DNA from: Macrophomina tecta
Lineage: Eukaryota; Ascomycota; Dothideomycetes; Botryosphaeriales; Botryosphaeriaceae
Length of the DNA stretch: 64,000 nucleotides
NCBI GenBank assembly: GCA_024180945.1
Contig: JAKSGN010000006.1
Coordinates: 930,001 to 994,000, forward strand
Direction of reading: 5' to 3'
The notes below the pieces were generated by a model that saw nothing but the letters and a program-made list of their open reading frames with translations, was not told the DNA's origin and did not search any database. The translations under genes were made by a program, and so were the position numbers. Position 1 is the stretch's first letter; every line of letters begins with the position of its first letter. Of this stretch, positions 20,217-31,298 are shown piece by piece.

Positions 20217-21297
20217 TCAAGCCGTGTTGCTGAGATGGTCATGAAGGTCTGGCTGGACGGTGGAAATAACCTGCAAGACCTCGGACCAGCACTTCTGCAT
20301 AAACTCATCGTCCTTTGCCAAATCACCAAGGCTAGGCAGGCGTGTTAGCCAGTGAAGGAGGAAAAGGGGCGGCGGGACGGACGTACGGATACAGAATGTC
20401 ATGATGCCAGAAGCGGCCGTGGCTCTCGGGACCGAGGGCGGTGGCGCTCACGAGCGTGCGGGCACCCTGCTCGGCAGTGCGAGCGAAGACGGCCTGAAAG
20501 GCGGCCATGGGGATCTTGGCAGCCAGCCCCCAGTTGCGGCCCAGGTCAGTCTTGCACATGTAGGGGCAGCAGGCGTTGACGATGAGCTGGTCGGCGGGGG
20601 CGGTGCGGGCGAGAGCGTGCATGACGGCCATGGCCAGCAGCTTGACCATGCCATAGCTGCGCTGCACGTTCCATGCAGCCTCGTCGTTGCAGCTCTGCAG
20701 CAGGCTGCCGCGGCACCAGTCCGGCTGCACGTCGGCGTGGGCAATGCTGTTGACGAAGGTGAGATGGGCGGGCGCAGGAGCGGCGCGGAGCAGCGGCAGC
20801 AGCAGCACGGCCATCAGCGCGGTGGAGAGCACGTTGACCTGCAGGGCCATCTCGTAGCCGGCGGCCGAGCGCACGAAGGTGGGATTGGCCATGCCGGCGT
20901 TGAGCAGCACGACGTCGAGGTGGTCGGTCTCGCGGCGCAGGGCGGGCACGAATGCCTGCACCGACTCGAAGGAGGAGAGATCGACGGGCAGCACGCGGAC
21001 GGTGTCGGCGGAGCAGCGGGCGAGGCGCACGATGTCGGCTTTGGCGGCCTCGCCCTTCTCGGCGGAGCGCACGGCAAGCAGCACGCGCGAGGCCTGCAGG
21101 GCGGCGTACTTGACGGCCGCCTGGAAGCCGAGACCGGTGTTGGCGCCGGTGACGAGCACCGTCTTGCCGGCGAAGGAGACGCGCGGGTCGGCGGGCGGGT
21201 TGCGGGCAGCCCACCACAGCTTGGCGAGCGTGCTCTGCGCACTCGGAGGAGGCCCGCCGGGCGACTCGCGGGCGGTGATGAGGGGCGGGGCAGACAT
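20217..21297 (-). CDS. Short-chain dehydrogenase/reductase (SDR)
   Basis: A 341-residue Rossmann-fold oxidoreductase. Exons are 21297-20387 and 20331-20217; the 55-bp intron (GTACGT..CCTAG) joins ILYP to LGDLAKDD. The cofactor motif TGANTGLG is at about 50-57, the NAG motif is in LLNAGMANP, the catalytic Ser in VNSIAH and the YxxxK pair in SYGMVK (about Tyr215 and Lys219). It resembles WW-oxidoreductase/retinol-dehydrogenase-like fungal SDRs. It converges with the lipocalin-like gene (57 bp apart) and diverges from the hydrolase gene. An SDR is not part of every cytochalasan cluster, so it may mark a ketone or alcohol change specific to this product. Confidence 0.9.
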
Positions 21298-21482
21298 CGG
21301 GGGCGGCTGGTGCCCGCGGCGACAGCGCGCAGGCAACCGCAGCTCTTATGCTCTGGCCATCGGCGCGGCGCCAGCAGCTGGTCGGACGTCCGAGCCGAGT
21401 CGGGCCGCGCAGGGCCGGGGCGGCGGGGGTTGATAAAGGCGGCCGCCGGTCGCTGCCCTTCCGAGCGCCCAACGACGACACG
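21298..21482. promoter_or_regulatory. Bidirectional promoter, SDR / hydrolase
   Basis: A 185-bp GC-rich divergent spacer with the palindrome TCGGACGTCCGA at 21382-21393. Confidence 0.6.
21383..21392. promoter_or_regulatory. CGG-N4-CCG motif, SDR / hydrolase promoter
   Basis: The 12-bp sequence TCGGACGTCCGA is a perfect palindrome. It lies 86 bp from the SDR ATG and 91 bp from the hydrolase ATG. Confidence 0.6.
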
Positions 21483-22772
21483 ATGCACCATTTCTTCAAG
21501 GGCGCCTTCTTCGACTTCGAGGTCGTGCGCATCCTCGGCACGGCGCCCTATGGCGGCGCGGACGTGGCGGAGGTGCTGGAGGCGGTGGGCCAGATGCGCG
21601 ACGGCGACGCGGACAGCTGGGGGCGGGCGTGGGCTTGCCAAGCGGAGCGGGCCGAGGCGCTCGCCGACAGCGCCCGCCGCAGCGGGGACGCCGCCGCCGC
21701 CCGCAACGCCTTCCTGCGCGCCTCCAACTACACCCGCGCCTCGGGCTACATGCTGCCCGGCCACGGCCCCAACCGCCCCGATCCCGCCCAGCTGCGCATC
21801 TGCGAGCGCGTCAACGCCCTCTTCCGCAATGCCGCCCGCCTCTTCGACGGCCCCGTGCGCTTCCTCGACGTGCCCTACGGCGCCGTCACCCTGCCCGCGC
21901 ACCTCTACCTGCCGCCCCCCCACCGCCGCCTTCGCGGGAAGACCCCCATCCTGATCAGCAGCGGCGGCGCTGATGCGCTGCAGGAGGAGCTCTTCTACAT
22001 GCACCCCTCGGCCGGCCCTGCGCTGGGCTATGCCGTGCTCACCTTCGAGGGCCCCGGCCAGGGCATCACCCTGCGCCGCCACGGCCTCAAGATGCGCCCC
22101 GACTGGGAGGCGGTCGTGAGCACCGTCATCGACTTCCTCGAGCGATTCGCCCGCGACCACCCCGACCTGCAGCTCGACCTGGACCGCATCGCCATTGCCG
22201 GCGCCTCCTTGGGCGGCTACTTTGCCCTGCGCGCTGCCTCTGACCCGCGCATCAAGGCGTGTGTGGCCCTCGACCCGCTCTACAGCTTCTGGGACTTCGC
22301 CACCGCCCATGTCTCGCCCGCCTTCATCGGCGCCTGGGACCGCGGCTGGCTGTCCAACGCCATGGTCGACGCCGTCATCTCCGTCATGATGAAGCTGGCC
22401 TTCCAGATGCGCTGGGAGGTCGCCATCGCCGGCACCTTCTTCGGCCTCGAGTCGCCCGCCCTGATCATGCAGGAGATGAAAAAGTACTCTCTCGCCCTGC
22501 CCGACGGCAGCAGCTTCCTCCACAAAGTCACTTGCCCCGTCCTCGTCTCGGGCGCCTCGGAGTCGCTGTACCTCGAGGCCGACCACCACACCATGCGCGT
22601 CTACAACGCCCTCACGAATCAGTCCGAGGACGACAAGAGAGTGTGGATGGCCCCTACGCCAGGCCAGGGCGCTCTGCAAGCCAAGATGGGTGCGCTGCAG
22701 CTGGCTAACCAAAAGACCTTTGCCTTTCTGGATGAAAAACTGGGCGTAAAGCGCGAGGCTCTGTTTGACTGA
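21483..22772 (+). CDS. Alpha/beta hydrolase, CcsE/PyiE-like
   Basis: A 429-residue intronless enzyme. The family has an N-terminal cap (about 1-130) and an alpha/beta hydrolase core. The nucleophile is Ser242 in GASLGGYF; the preceding strand has YAVLTFEGPGQG; the acid and His are probably in the C-terminal part (GASESLYLEADHH). The length fits the group with 2,6-dihydroxypseudooxynicotine hydrolase-like and cytochalasan-cluster hydrolases. In pyrichalasin and cytochalasin work such hydrolases (PyiE, CcsE) are required for formation of the isoindolone with the Diels-Alderase. That role is inferred here. I chose ATG 21483 because upstream codons in frame lie in the promoter and contain no better start. 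Confidence 0.88.
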   Translation: MHHFFKGAFFDFEVVRILGTAPYGGADVAEVLEAVGQMRDGDADSWGRAWACQAERAEALADSARRSGDAAAARNAFLRASNYTRASGYMLPGHGPNRPDPAQLRICERVNALFRNAARLFDGPVRFLDVPYGAVTLPAHLYLPPPHRRLRGKTPILISSGGADALQEELFYMHPSAGPALGYAVLTFEGPGQGITLRRHGLKMRPDWEAVVSTVIDFLERFARDHPDLQLDLDRIAIAGASLGGYFALRAASDPRIKACVALDPLYSFWDFATAHVSPAFIGAWDRGWLSNAMVDAVISVMMKLAFQMRWEVAIAGTFFGLESPALIMQEMKKYSLALPDGSSFLHKVTCPVLVSGASESLYLEADHHTMRVYNALTNQSEDDKRVWMAPTPGQGALQAKMGALQLANQKTFAFLDEKLGVKREALFD

Positions 22773-22888
22773 AGGGCAGATAGATTTCAAACTTATTCTC
22801 TTTTTTCCCTTTGGATCACTGGAAAGTTTGTCGTATTCATTATATTTCCTCTTTGTATCAACTCCGCCACGAGAATGACCACCGTCAC
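22773..22888. terminator. Convergent 3' region, hydrolase / regulator
   Basis: A 116-bp AT-rich spacer between two stop codons; it must contain both polyadenylation regions. Confidence 0.4.
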
Positions 22889-24682
22889 TCACCAGCAGCT
22901 GCTACTCCTCAGCAACCTCTTGATGTTCCGCAAAGGCTTCACCACGCAGCCCAATCCAAACCGATCGCCCTCATCCACCACCTCGAGCCCCTCGTGCAGC
23001 AGCATCGTTCGCAGAAGCGCCAGCGTCACTGACCCTCGAAATGCACCACCGCCCCCGCAGACATGATCCATCGTCATTTCATCACCACTGCTAACGTCGT
23101 GCTCCCTCAATGCCTCTGTCCATGCGTCCTCCATACGCTCCAGCATATGTGTCAACACCTCCATCTGAAGGCGGATGCCGAGCACGTTCTGGCTGCTCAG
23201 CTTGCCCGGCTGTCGCCTCGAACCGCTGCCGCTGCCGCTGCCGCTGCCACAGCAGGATCTGCTAGCTGTCATAGGTGCTGTGCCCGAGACAACATAGGCC
23301 CGCAGCACGTCGTACAAGTGCGTGAGCACGGTGCGGTAGACGCAGAGCAGGCCCACGTAGCAGGTCAGGAAGGAGACGGTGACTGGCAGATCAACCGGCG
23401 ATGGCCACGCCGCCGACGGCGGCGAAAGCCCAGCACTGCTGGCGCTGCTGCTCGAGCTTCTGGGCGGCGGCGCGGCGGTGCTCAGCAGCGGCAGAGAGCG
23501 CCGCAGCATGCTGCCGACATGCCGCACGCCGGACTGCCGGTGAGACGAGGATAGGCTGACCCCGTCAGTGGACGTGCTCGACGAGCCGGGTGACGAGTCC
23601 CAGCCGTCGCCCGAGTCAGTGAGGTCGTCGTCGGAGAAGTGCATGTACCGCCGTTTCCGGCCGTCGTGCCCGTTTCCGTTTCCGCCGCAGTAATTTCCCC
23701 GACTGCCGGCTGGGCTGGGCTGGCCCGTCAGCGTCATTGCTGCTGCTGCTGCTGCTGACGCCGGGGTCGCTGTGGACGAGGCTACCGCCTTCAGGGTCGT
23801 GAAAAGCTCGAGCAGCCGCTCGGACGCGAAGAGCATGCGGCGAAACAGGCTGAGCTCGGACACGTCTGCGTCTCGTGGCGGGATGCTCGTGTCGCCGGCG
23901 GGGCTGAATAAGGTTTCGCCCAGCTCAACTTCGGTGGTGGCGTGGAGCAAGAGGCCTTGGAAGAGGAGCGATTGCAGTTCTAGAATCTGCTGCACGCAGC
24001 CCTCGCGCGGGCTCGCCGCCGCGGCTCTGCTGCTGCCCTGCAAGAACCCCTGATCCCTTCCACCAATCAAGGAGTCGGCCGCCGGTGGTGGTGGGCTGAC
24101 CTCATACGACGCCAGATTCCCGAACTCTGGCGTCTCTCGTTCTGCGCCCGTCTTGCCGTTCGAGTGTTGGGGCCTGGCGAGCTCGTCACCCATGGTGGAG
24201 GTGCTTGTGACAGGGGGTGACTGCGATGGAAAGTGGACTCGGTCCGGGGACGCGGCGTGGCTGTTGTCATGCAGGCTGCCGAACTCCCCGCTTTCGAAAT
24301 CGAAGTGCTCCAGCTCGAGCAGGGAGCTCGTATTATCGTCGCCTCCGCCGAAAAGCGAATGATGATCGATGGGGGACATCATGCTGCCGTCGTTATTATT
24401 GCTGTTGTTATTGTTGTGGTTGTGGTTGTGGTTTTCTGCAGAGAAGCCTTCCGCGCTCGACTGGTGGAGCTTCCTCTTGGAGCCGCAGGTGTTGCTGACA
24501 TTCGTCTCGCAGGCCACGCCGGCTTTGAGGCAGCGTTTACAGGCCCCAAGAGGCACCACCACATTGCCATTGACCACCACCGGCGTCTTCTCGCACCTCA
24601 GCTTGTGTCTGTGGCATCTGTCGCAGGCGAACCGGCGCGATTGCGATCCGCTAGACAGAATGTCCTCTGCTGGAGGCAGCAT
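22889..24682 (-). CDS. Zn2Cys6 transcription factor, AflR-like, probable cluster regulator
   Basis: A 597-residue intronless regulator. ATG 24682 is the first in frame. The binuclear zinc cluster lies at the N-terminus: Cys20-X2-Cys23-X6-Cys30-X17-Cys48-X2-Cys51-X6-Cys58, with the basic HRHKLRCEK segment. The central part is low-complexity (His/Asn, Ser, Ala runs), and a C-terminal region with VGLLCVYRTVLTHLYDVLRAY and LLHEGLEVVDEGD is like the AflR family domain. In aflatoxin-type clusters such factors activate the pathway genes and bind inverted TCG/CGG half-sites. Its own promoter holds CGG-N4-CCG 97 bp upstream, suggesting autoregulation. Last gene of the cluster on this side. Confidence 0.9.
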   Translation of the reverse strand: MLPPAEDILSSGSQSRRFACDRCHRHKLRCEKTPVVVNGNVVVPLGACKRCLKAGVACETNVSNTCGSKRKLHQSSAEGFSAENHNHNHNNNNSNNNDGSMMSPIDHHSLFGGGDDNTSSLLELEHFDFESGEFGSLHDNSHAASPDRVHFPSQSPPVTSTSTMGDELARPQHSNGKTGAERETPEFGNLASYEVSPPPPAADSLIGGRDQGFLQGSSRAAAASPREGCVQQILELQSLLFQGLLLHATTEVELGETLFSPAGDTSIPPRDADVSELSLFRRMLFASERLLELFTTLKAVASSTATPASAAAAAAMTLTGQPSPAGSRGNYCGGNGNGHDGRKRRYMHFSDDDLTDSGDGWDSSPGSSSTSTDGVSLSSSHRQSGVRHVGSMLRRSLPLLSTAAPPPRSSSSSASSAGLSPPSAAWPSPVDLPVTVSFLTCYVGLLCVYRTVLTHLYDVLRAYVVSGTAPMTASRSCCGSGSGSGSGSRRQPGKLSSQNVLGIRLQMEVLTHMLERMEDAWTEALREHDVSSGDEMTMDHVCGGGGAFRGSVTLALLRTMLLHEGLEVVDEGDRFGLGCVVKPLRNIKRLLRSSSCW

Positions 24683-24778
24683 GGCTGTGACGAAGGATGG
24701 CAGGCGGGCCACTAGAAGATAGTTGATGAATGAGATGTGGGGATGCAACTAAGGAGCGTAGATATCAAGCTGTGGGAT

Positions 24779-24788
24779 CGGACAGCCG
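24779..24788. promoter_or_regulatory. CGG-N4-CCG motif, regulator promoter
   Basis: TCGGACAGCCGC, 97 bp upstream of the ATG of the Zn2Cys6 gene; same spacing as in other cluster promoters. Confidence 0.5.
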
Positions 24789-24789
24789 C

Positions 24790-27700
24790 CGATGCAGCTT
24801 AATAACGGCTTCTGCAAAACACCTTAAGTACTGGTGTGGCTGTCCAGCGGCATACACTATTCAGTGAATACAATTCAGGGATGTCGAATTGGATTTGGTG
24901 GGCATGCAAGCTGGAGAACCGTGCGGCGTTATCGTGATATGGGCTACTCGTGCTGCACTGATCTCTTCCGGGCGTCCCGGCATATGCCTGGCTGTTGGCT
25001 ACAAATGGGAGAGACGCAGACGGGCATTCCAGGGCCACCAGCACGCGAGTAGGAGCTTCGAAGCAGAACTGATAATCACTATCTTACAGGCCAGACGAGA
25101 GGCATAACCACGGCCACGCCTTCTTCCGTGATTCGCGTAACGCCTTAAAGCCAATCAGCACTCGTGGTTAAACCCTTCCTTGGACCCTCTCACAGGGGTT
25201 GCAGCGATACCGCGCACTGCGTATCTTTCCACGCCCGTGCCATATTCCGACCACCAGAGCGGATGACTCGTCAGACCAGATTATTGAGGGGTGTGGAGAT
25301 CGCGGGGCTGTGCCAAGCTCGATACAGTGATCGTCCGTGTTTGCATTGACTTAATGAGCCTCATTGACACCAAGGTCTTGTTCCACGTGGCATTGAAAAG
25401 AAAAGAAAACTGGATGCGGGCTGTTGAATAGACTTTGGCTTCTGTGGGCAGCGTTGCTAGATCTCGGTCCGAAGTTCGGCCTCCGAAGAGAGACAGAAAG
25501 GCGTATATAGCGCGAGATCTTCGTAGCCGTGAAACCGAGTTTTCACAAACTTACACACACACTAACGCGCGAATTTCTCTCGCGTCGTGTGTTGTCGTTA
25601 ATAACGCGCAGCTGAGAAGTAACAGGTTATCTGCAAGCCCCAAGTGGCTGGGCACAAGCACGCAACGGCCAGAGCGAATCATGCAGTTATTTCAAGGTGT
25701 TCCCCCCGAGTACTGATCCCTCTTTCTGGATGCCATTTGGTCTTGCCGCCCATGTCCGCTACGTAGCCTGACTCAGTAATGTGCTCGCAACGATCGGCTT
25801 TCTCGGATAGCCAGCCGAGCTGAAAGGTTTAGTGGTTTGTAGAACTGCATAAGGGCCGACTTCATAGGCCTCGGTTAAAAGTGCCTCGAGGACTCAGTCT
25901 ACGCCAAGATGATCGGTAAGTGGCTTGGAACGCTCGACCACTAAATCTCTCTTTGCACTCATCAAGTGGTTCCAAGTAGCGTAAAGGAAAAATTACATAG
26001 AATTGTAGCGGTCTGACCGCTCTATACTTCCTTTGTTATTTTGGCTGTACAAGACACGAACTCGAGAAGTAATTGCGCTTTCTCGCGCCCTGCTCGAGAT
26101 AGACCATGGCATCACCGATCGAACCTTGAAAGCACTGTCAGCGCGCTAATCATGCCGCGGCCCGAACTTCGAAGTAGGTTCAATGTAGCACCTACCCTTC
26201 GGGTAGTTCTAGAAGGTATTTGAATCGCGCCGTTTCGGGGGAGCAATTACTCAGGAACTAGACAAGTGCCGGGAAGCCATTGTTTCTCGTCAGCCTAGGC
26301 TCTTCATAGCATCTACCAGGGATCTGCAGGCAATCGGAGTGGCTAGGACACCGTTGCCGCCCTTATCGGGAACGATTAAAGGCAAGATTGTCTGCTGAGG
26401 TACCATGCAAGCTTTGGGGAGAATATGGTTCGGTTCCTGGCCTGAGCCTCCAATCATTTTAACTCACGCCTTACGAGTTTCGAGGTTCTTCCGACCGAGA
26501 TCAGAGCCTCCTCCTTGTGCTATAGTTTCCCGCCTGGCCAGGGCCGCACCATAGTCCTACACTTTACGGGCAATATCCGGCAATTTACCATTTTGCTGCC
26601 GCATCTGCTGACATCTTAAGCCTGTCCAAGTAGAGGCTGGAGCCCTTAAATGCATGTCCGCGCGAGTTGAACATGATATGTACGCGGGGAATTTGCTCCC
26701 AGCTTTATAACCATCTCCTCAACTTTCTGCCCCTCTCCTTCTTCGCATGTTCCTTGGCACCCACATCGACCATCTCCGGCCTCTTCGAAGAAGTGATCCC
26801 TTCATTCTGACTCGCTGTTTCAAATTGCTGACCTGTGCTAAGAAGGCGGGGAGAGTGGGTCGAAACACTTAATTACAAGAGCGCCATATATAGCCTCAAC
26901 GGGAGCCTTGGCCATGGATCTGCTCACCCGTCTTTAGCGCACGGGATAGTGGAATGGATTTGGATAACGTGACACTGTGGTGGATGAAAAGGCCCAAGTT
27001 TTGGACTTACCGCGTAGAGTATTTCCAAGGATAGCGGAAAGTTGTGCCTTATGTTATTATTTGTTTATTGCTTTGGTCTTTTCTTTACATACTTGCTGGC
27101 ACTCTGTCTTCTTTGGAGATAACTGACACTCAAGCTCTTGCCTATTATCGTGAAGTCCTTCGCTGTGCTCTTACGGCCGCTCTCTCTGGACTTGCCGTTC
27201 GAATTACATGTCACATCTTCAAAACTACATGATGCGCTCTCTTCTCTTCTTGGCAAAGGGATACCCAGTTCGTATTATTGTGCAAGCTCGAGTGAGTTTC
27301 GTCTCGCCAACACTTCAAAACCAATTTCGGACGCACCAAGAGATTTTGGCGAACTGTAGCGCCTTTCAGTAATTACAATGGAAGCTTTTGTAGCGCCGTG
27401 CCAAATCGAAGAAGTGAAAGCAAGTCTGATTGTATTGTTGATTGGTGTTGCGCTCATGCTGGAGGCAAATAGCTCGCTATATCGGCCAAGGCGCTAAGCC
27501 TACTTAGTATCTATGCTAAACTGCTTCTGGCCCTCTGCCCTAACAAAAGCCATCCGTTCAGCTGTATGTACTCACGCATCGAGGGTTGCCTCCACGAAGC
27601 AGAAACTCTAAGCTATATAACAGAGATAGGACTGTATTTGTCTTCCTAAAACCGTTATTACGCACGAATCAACAATTTGGTATAAATGCACCATGGACAA

Positions 27701-29340
27701 CATCCACCACAACCGCAGCACGCACCACCGCAACAATCATCTCCGCAACAGCCTCCTCAACTATCATCTCAGCAATGGCCACAGAGGTTCAATACGTGCG
27801 TGTTGCCATCTGGATGAAGTCGCAGAACTGGAGCTACGACCGAATCCATTCTCGACAGGTATTTTATTTGCTCTGAACACGGAGAAAGACCTTGCATCAT
27901 TTCAGTGTTTTATTCATTCTCTTTCATTCAGGCATTTCAAGCCGAGCATGAAGTATATGATTCACATACGTTCGAATGGCTACATCGAGTGGCATCATGC
28001 CCTAAGGGCCCCTGGCATTAACATCTGCCCTGTTTTCCGACGGGAGCTTAGTCGTGGAACCACCTGAGAAGCTAAGTGGTTCCCATGCTATTTTGCCTTT
28101 ACACATAATGCACATACTAACACACAATTCGGAGTTTGGATCCTCCTCAGCATCGAAAAGGGCTTCCACGGCACGGAGTACAAGCTCACCAGAAGTTCCG
28201 GAAGTAAGAGACCATGGCGCAACTTCGACTTTGGAGAATGTCTGAGGCCGGGCTTGGCTGAACTTTTTAATCTTTTCGTACAGACAGACTCCAGTGCTTG
28301 ACTCGACTAGAAAGCAGTGTAGGGCAGTTTCTTCGTCGGGCCCTTAAAAGAGGTCTGCGTTACTTAGACATTGATAGTGAACGACCAAATACACACCATT
28401 TCATTCAAGTTTGAGAGAATTCTCCTACAGCGACTGATTATACCTAGGGAGGGTGGCTTATATGGTCATCCTCGCCTAAATCTTCCGAGTCTACCTCATT
28501 CCAGGCGATAGTAAGTAGGGGGTTACGTAAACGTACCGTTAATAGAGCTCGCGATACTTATTTTGTTACGGCCGTTACGCCAGCTACGCTAGCGTCACAC
28601 GCTAACGGAGTAGTTCTCTTACAGAACATGACAATACAAGCATTCTGCATCGACTCTTTAGAACACTCACTTCCGCTTTCATCATAGTGTATTATTAGGA
28701 AGCTTTATTACGTGTTACATAGCCTCATTTATCTCTGCCCTAGCTAACTTTTACTCATATAGTTATGGAACACGCCTCTGTATATAGAGCTGGTAGGGAT
28801 AACTAGCAACAGGCTGGTTATCGCTGTCCCTTTTGTCTACGGCTTTGCAGCAACAACTAAAATGCAATGCCGGGCCTCTGCCTCTAAGGATCCAAACGCC
28901 AAAAGGGGTGGTAAGCCGTATAGTGTTTGCCTTGGGTGGGAACAAGGAGATGGTCGAGCAGGGCCAGTAACGTAACTGAGTACTTCATGCGAAGGCCGCG
29001 TTACCAACAGAGTACAAGTCCTATTAATAAGTTAATGGCGAAGGTCAAACCTCTCTAAGGAGCGTCGTTTGCATACAAGCAGGAAAGTTTATTTGGTACT
29101 TCGATTTTAAGACTGTGAATTTTTGAGCACTATTGTAATAAGAGAGTGGGTTGTTGGCATGAGGTGCAAGGTGTTTGTAGAGGTGACCAGCTTTATACTC
29201 TACATTATCTAGGACTGCAAGAACAAAACTAGATGCACATGATATTTGATAAAATTTGTTTAGCCTATGCTAATTCACAATTTCATGCTTTGCGAGCAAA
29301 TGAGTTAGTGAATGCTCTTTTATCATGCTGAGGAAGAAAC
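24790..29340. other. 4.5-kb gene-free region, probably degraded repeats
   Basis: No frame shows a recognisable domain, and no splice-consistent gene is visible. The sequence is AT-richer than its neighbours. Parts (25500-25640, 28500-28640) have short CG-containing units such as GCGCGA and CGTTACG, as often seen in old fungal transposon remnants. It separates the metabolite cluster from the aldehyde dehydrogenase. I found no inverted repeats or tRNA by eye. Confidence 0.45.
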
Positions 29341-31298
29341 TTACTTGATATGAATAGATTTGGATTGCATATATGCCATTATACCTTCAAGTCCACATTC
29401 GCGCCCCATGCCACTCTCCTTCCATCCGCCAAAGGGAATTTGGCTATCCGGGTAAAAGAAGGTGTTCACGCCAACTGTCCCAGATTCCAACGCAGAGGCG
29501 ACCCGCAGGGCACGAGAGATCGACGCCGTGTACAATGTTGCTTTTGAGCACGTCAGCATAACCGATTTACGGGCATAGAATTGCAAGCAAGGAGAAAACA
29601 TACCTGAAAGGCCGAAGAGTGTGTCGTTTGCCAGCTGGATGGCCTCCTCCTCGGTGTCGAAAGTGCGGACTGTGCCCACAGGCCCGAAGATCTCCTGCTG
29701 GTAGATTGAAGCGTCGAGGCCCGGATTGACAAACAGGGTCGGCTCGACGAAGTACCCCTTGTCCCCCAGACGGCGACCCCCTGCGGCGAGCTCGGCTTCC
29801 TTTTTACCAGCCTCGATGAAGGACATGACGCGTTCGTACTGGCCGCGGTCGGCGAGGGGACCGATGGTGCCGGACATTTTGCGGAAAGAGGCCGCGATAG
29901 CCTCGATGAACTTCGAGGCGATTTCTCTCTGGACCAAAATCCTTGACGAAGCTGGCGCCTTTGTGAGTGGAAGGCTGTTACAATTTGAAGAAACCAGGGG
30001 AACAACGCACCGATGCAGACCTGCCCAGAGTTTGTCACCACACCCGACGTGCAGCTGCGGTTTGACTGCGTCAGTAGGAAATACACACTGATTTGTAAAC
30101 AGAGCAGCGCGGAGAATGCTCGCCCTTGACTTACAAATTGACAGCGTTGTCGATGTCAGCGTCGTTGAAGATGATCGCGGGCGACTTCCCACCAAGCTCG
30201 AGGGTGCAACGCTTCATATTGCTGGCGATGGCCATCTCATGGATCTTCTTTCCCGTTCCAACTGACCCGGTGAAGCTGACCTTCGCAATCTGCATGTGCC
30301 GCGCGAGCAGAGCCCCTGTAGGGCCAGCACCGGCAAGGAGCTGGATCACGCCGGGAGGGAAGCCAGCCTTCTTGATGAGCTCCCCCATGGCCGCGGTGCC
30401 CAGAGGGCTCTTTTCAGAGCTCTTGAAAACCACCTGCATGTGAGGTCAACAACAACATTCTCGGCATCCAAGCCCGAAGCACTCGTCGTATACGTACTGT
30501 GTTCCCTGCTGCTACAGCCGGTGCGATCTTCCATGCAAGCATTCTGTTCGGCTATAGTCAGCAGAGCAAGACATGCATACGTCGTAGAGACCCTGGAGCG
30601 GGCTTACTGATGGCTTCCATTCCACGGAGAAATGCCGGCGCACACACCCAACGGCTCGTACGTGACAATCTTGAACGGCCCTCCATTCTCGGACAGAAAC
30701 GTCTGGCCGGGAATCTTTCCAGCCCAGCCGGCATAGTCTACGATATCCGAATAAGTTCCTGAGCCAATATCTCATATTCTCCACTGCGCTGCAACTCAAC
30801 TGAAGGCGAGAGAAAAAGGGCAGAACTTACATCGCCACGCATCGATCGCCCCCTTGATCACGAAGGGGCCCAGGGCCTCTGGGACGCCCATGGCCACCGT
30901 CCCGAGCTTTTGCAGCTCCGCCGCGTGTTCTTCGATCAGATCGGCAAGCTTCAGCATGCACTCCGCCCTCTGCGCCGCCGTGTAATTGCGCCATGGCCCG
31001 GACTTGAAGGCTTTCAAAGCGCCGTCGACCGCCGCGTCGACGTCTTCCGGGCCGGCTACCTGGACGGCATCGGTGACGAGGGATTCGTCTGCCGGGTTGT
31101 AGACCGAGAAGACCTCCTTGCTCTTGGCGTCGATGTACTGTTGCGGCGCGGTTCTGTTATTCAACGATGGTTCCCAGGTGTGGTCGAAGCATGCCCCAGG
31201 TGGCTGTTTGTGAGAAAGAGTACAGAGTGGTTTAAACTACGCACCTCATTGTTGATGAAGAGCTGAGTCTTCAGGGGCGGCAGGGTGTTGGGTGTCAT
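29341..31298 (-). CDS. Aldehyde dehydrogenase (NAD(P)+)
   Basis: A 475-residue ALDH in eight exons: 31298-31245, 31137-30831, 30737-30608, 30543-30498, 30433-30135, 30054-30011, 29951-29604, 29540-29341; seven introns of 59-107 bp with GT..AG ends. The N-terminus joins as FINNE-YIDAKSKEVFSVYNP. The NAD site has SFTGSVGTGKKI, the general base Glu is in LELGGKSP (about 258), the catalytic Cys in GQVCIASS (about 291), and the C-terminus has PFGGWKESGMGRE. It is a cytosolic type without targeting peptide and resembles betaine/indole-acetaldehyde-type fungal ALDHs; the substrate is unknown. It diverges from a decayed alcohol dehydrogenase, perhaps once a pair oxidising an alcohol through its aldehyde. 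Confidence 0.9.

Noticed and set aside
20401..22892. Very long open frames on both strands over SDR and hydrolase
   Set aside because: GC-rich third positions keep other frames open; only the SDR and hydrolase frames have catalytic motifs.
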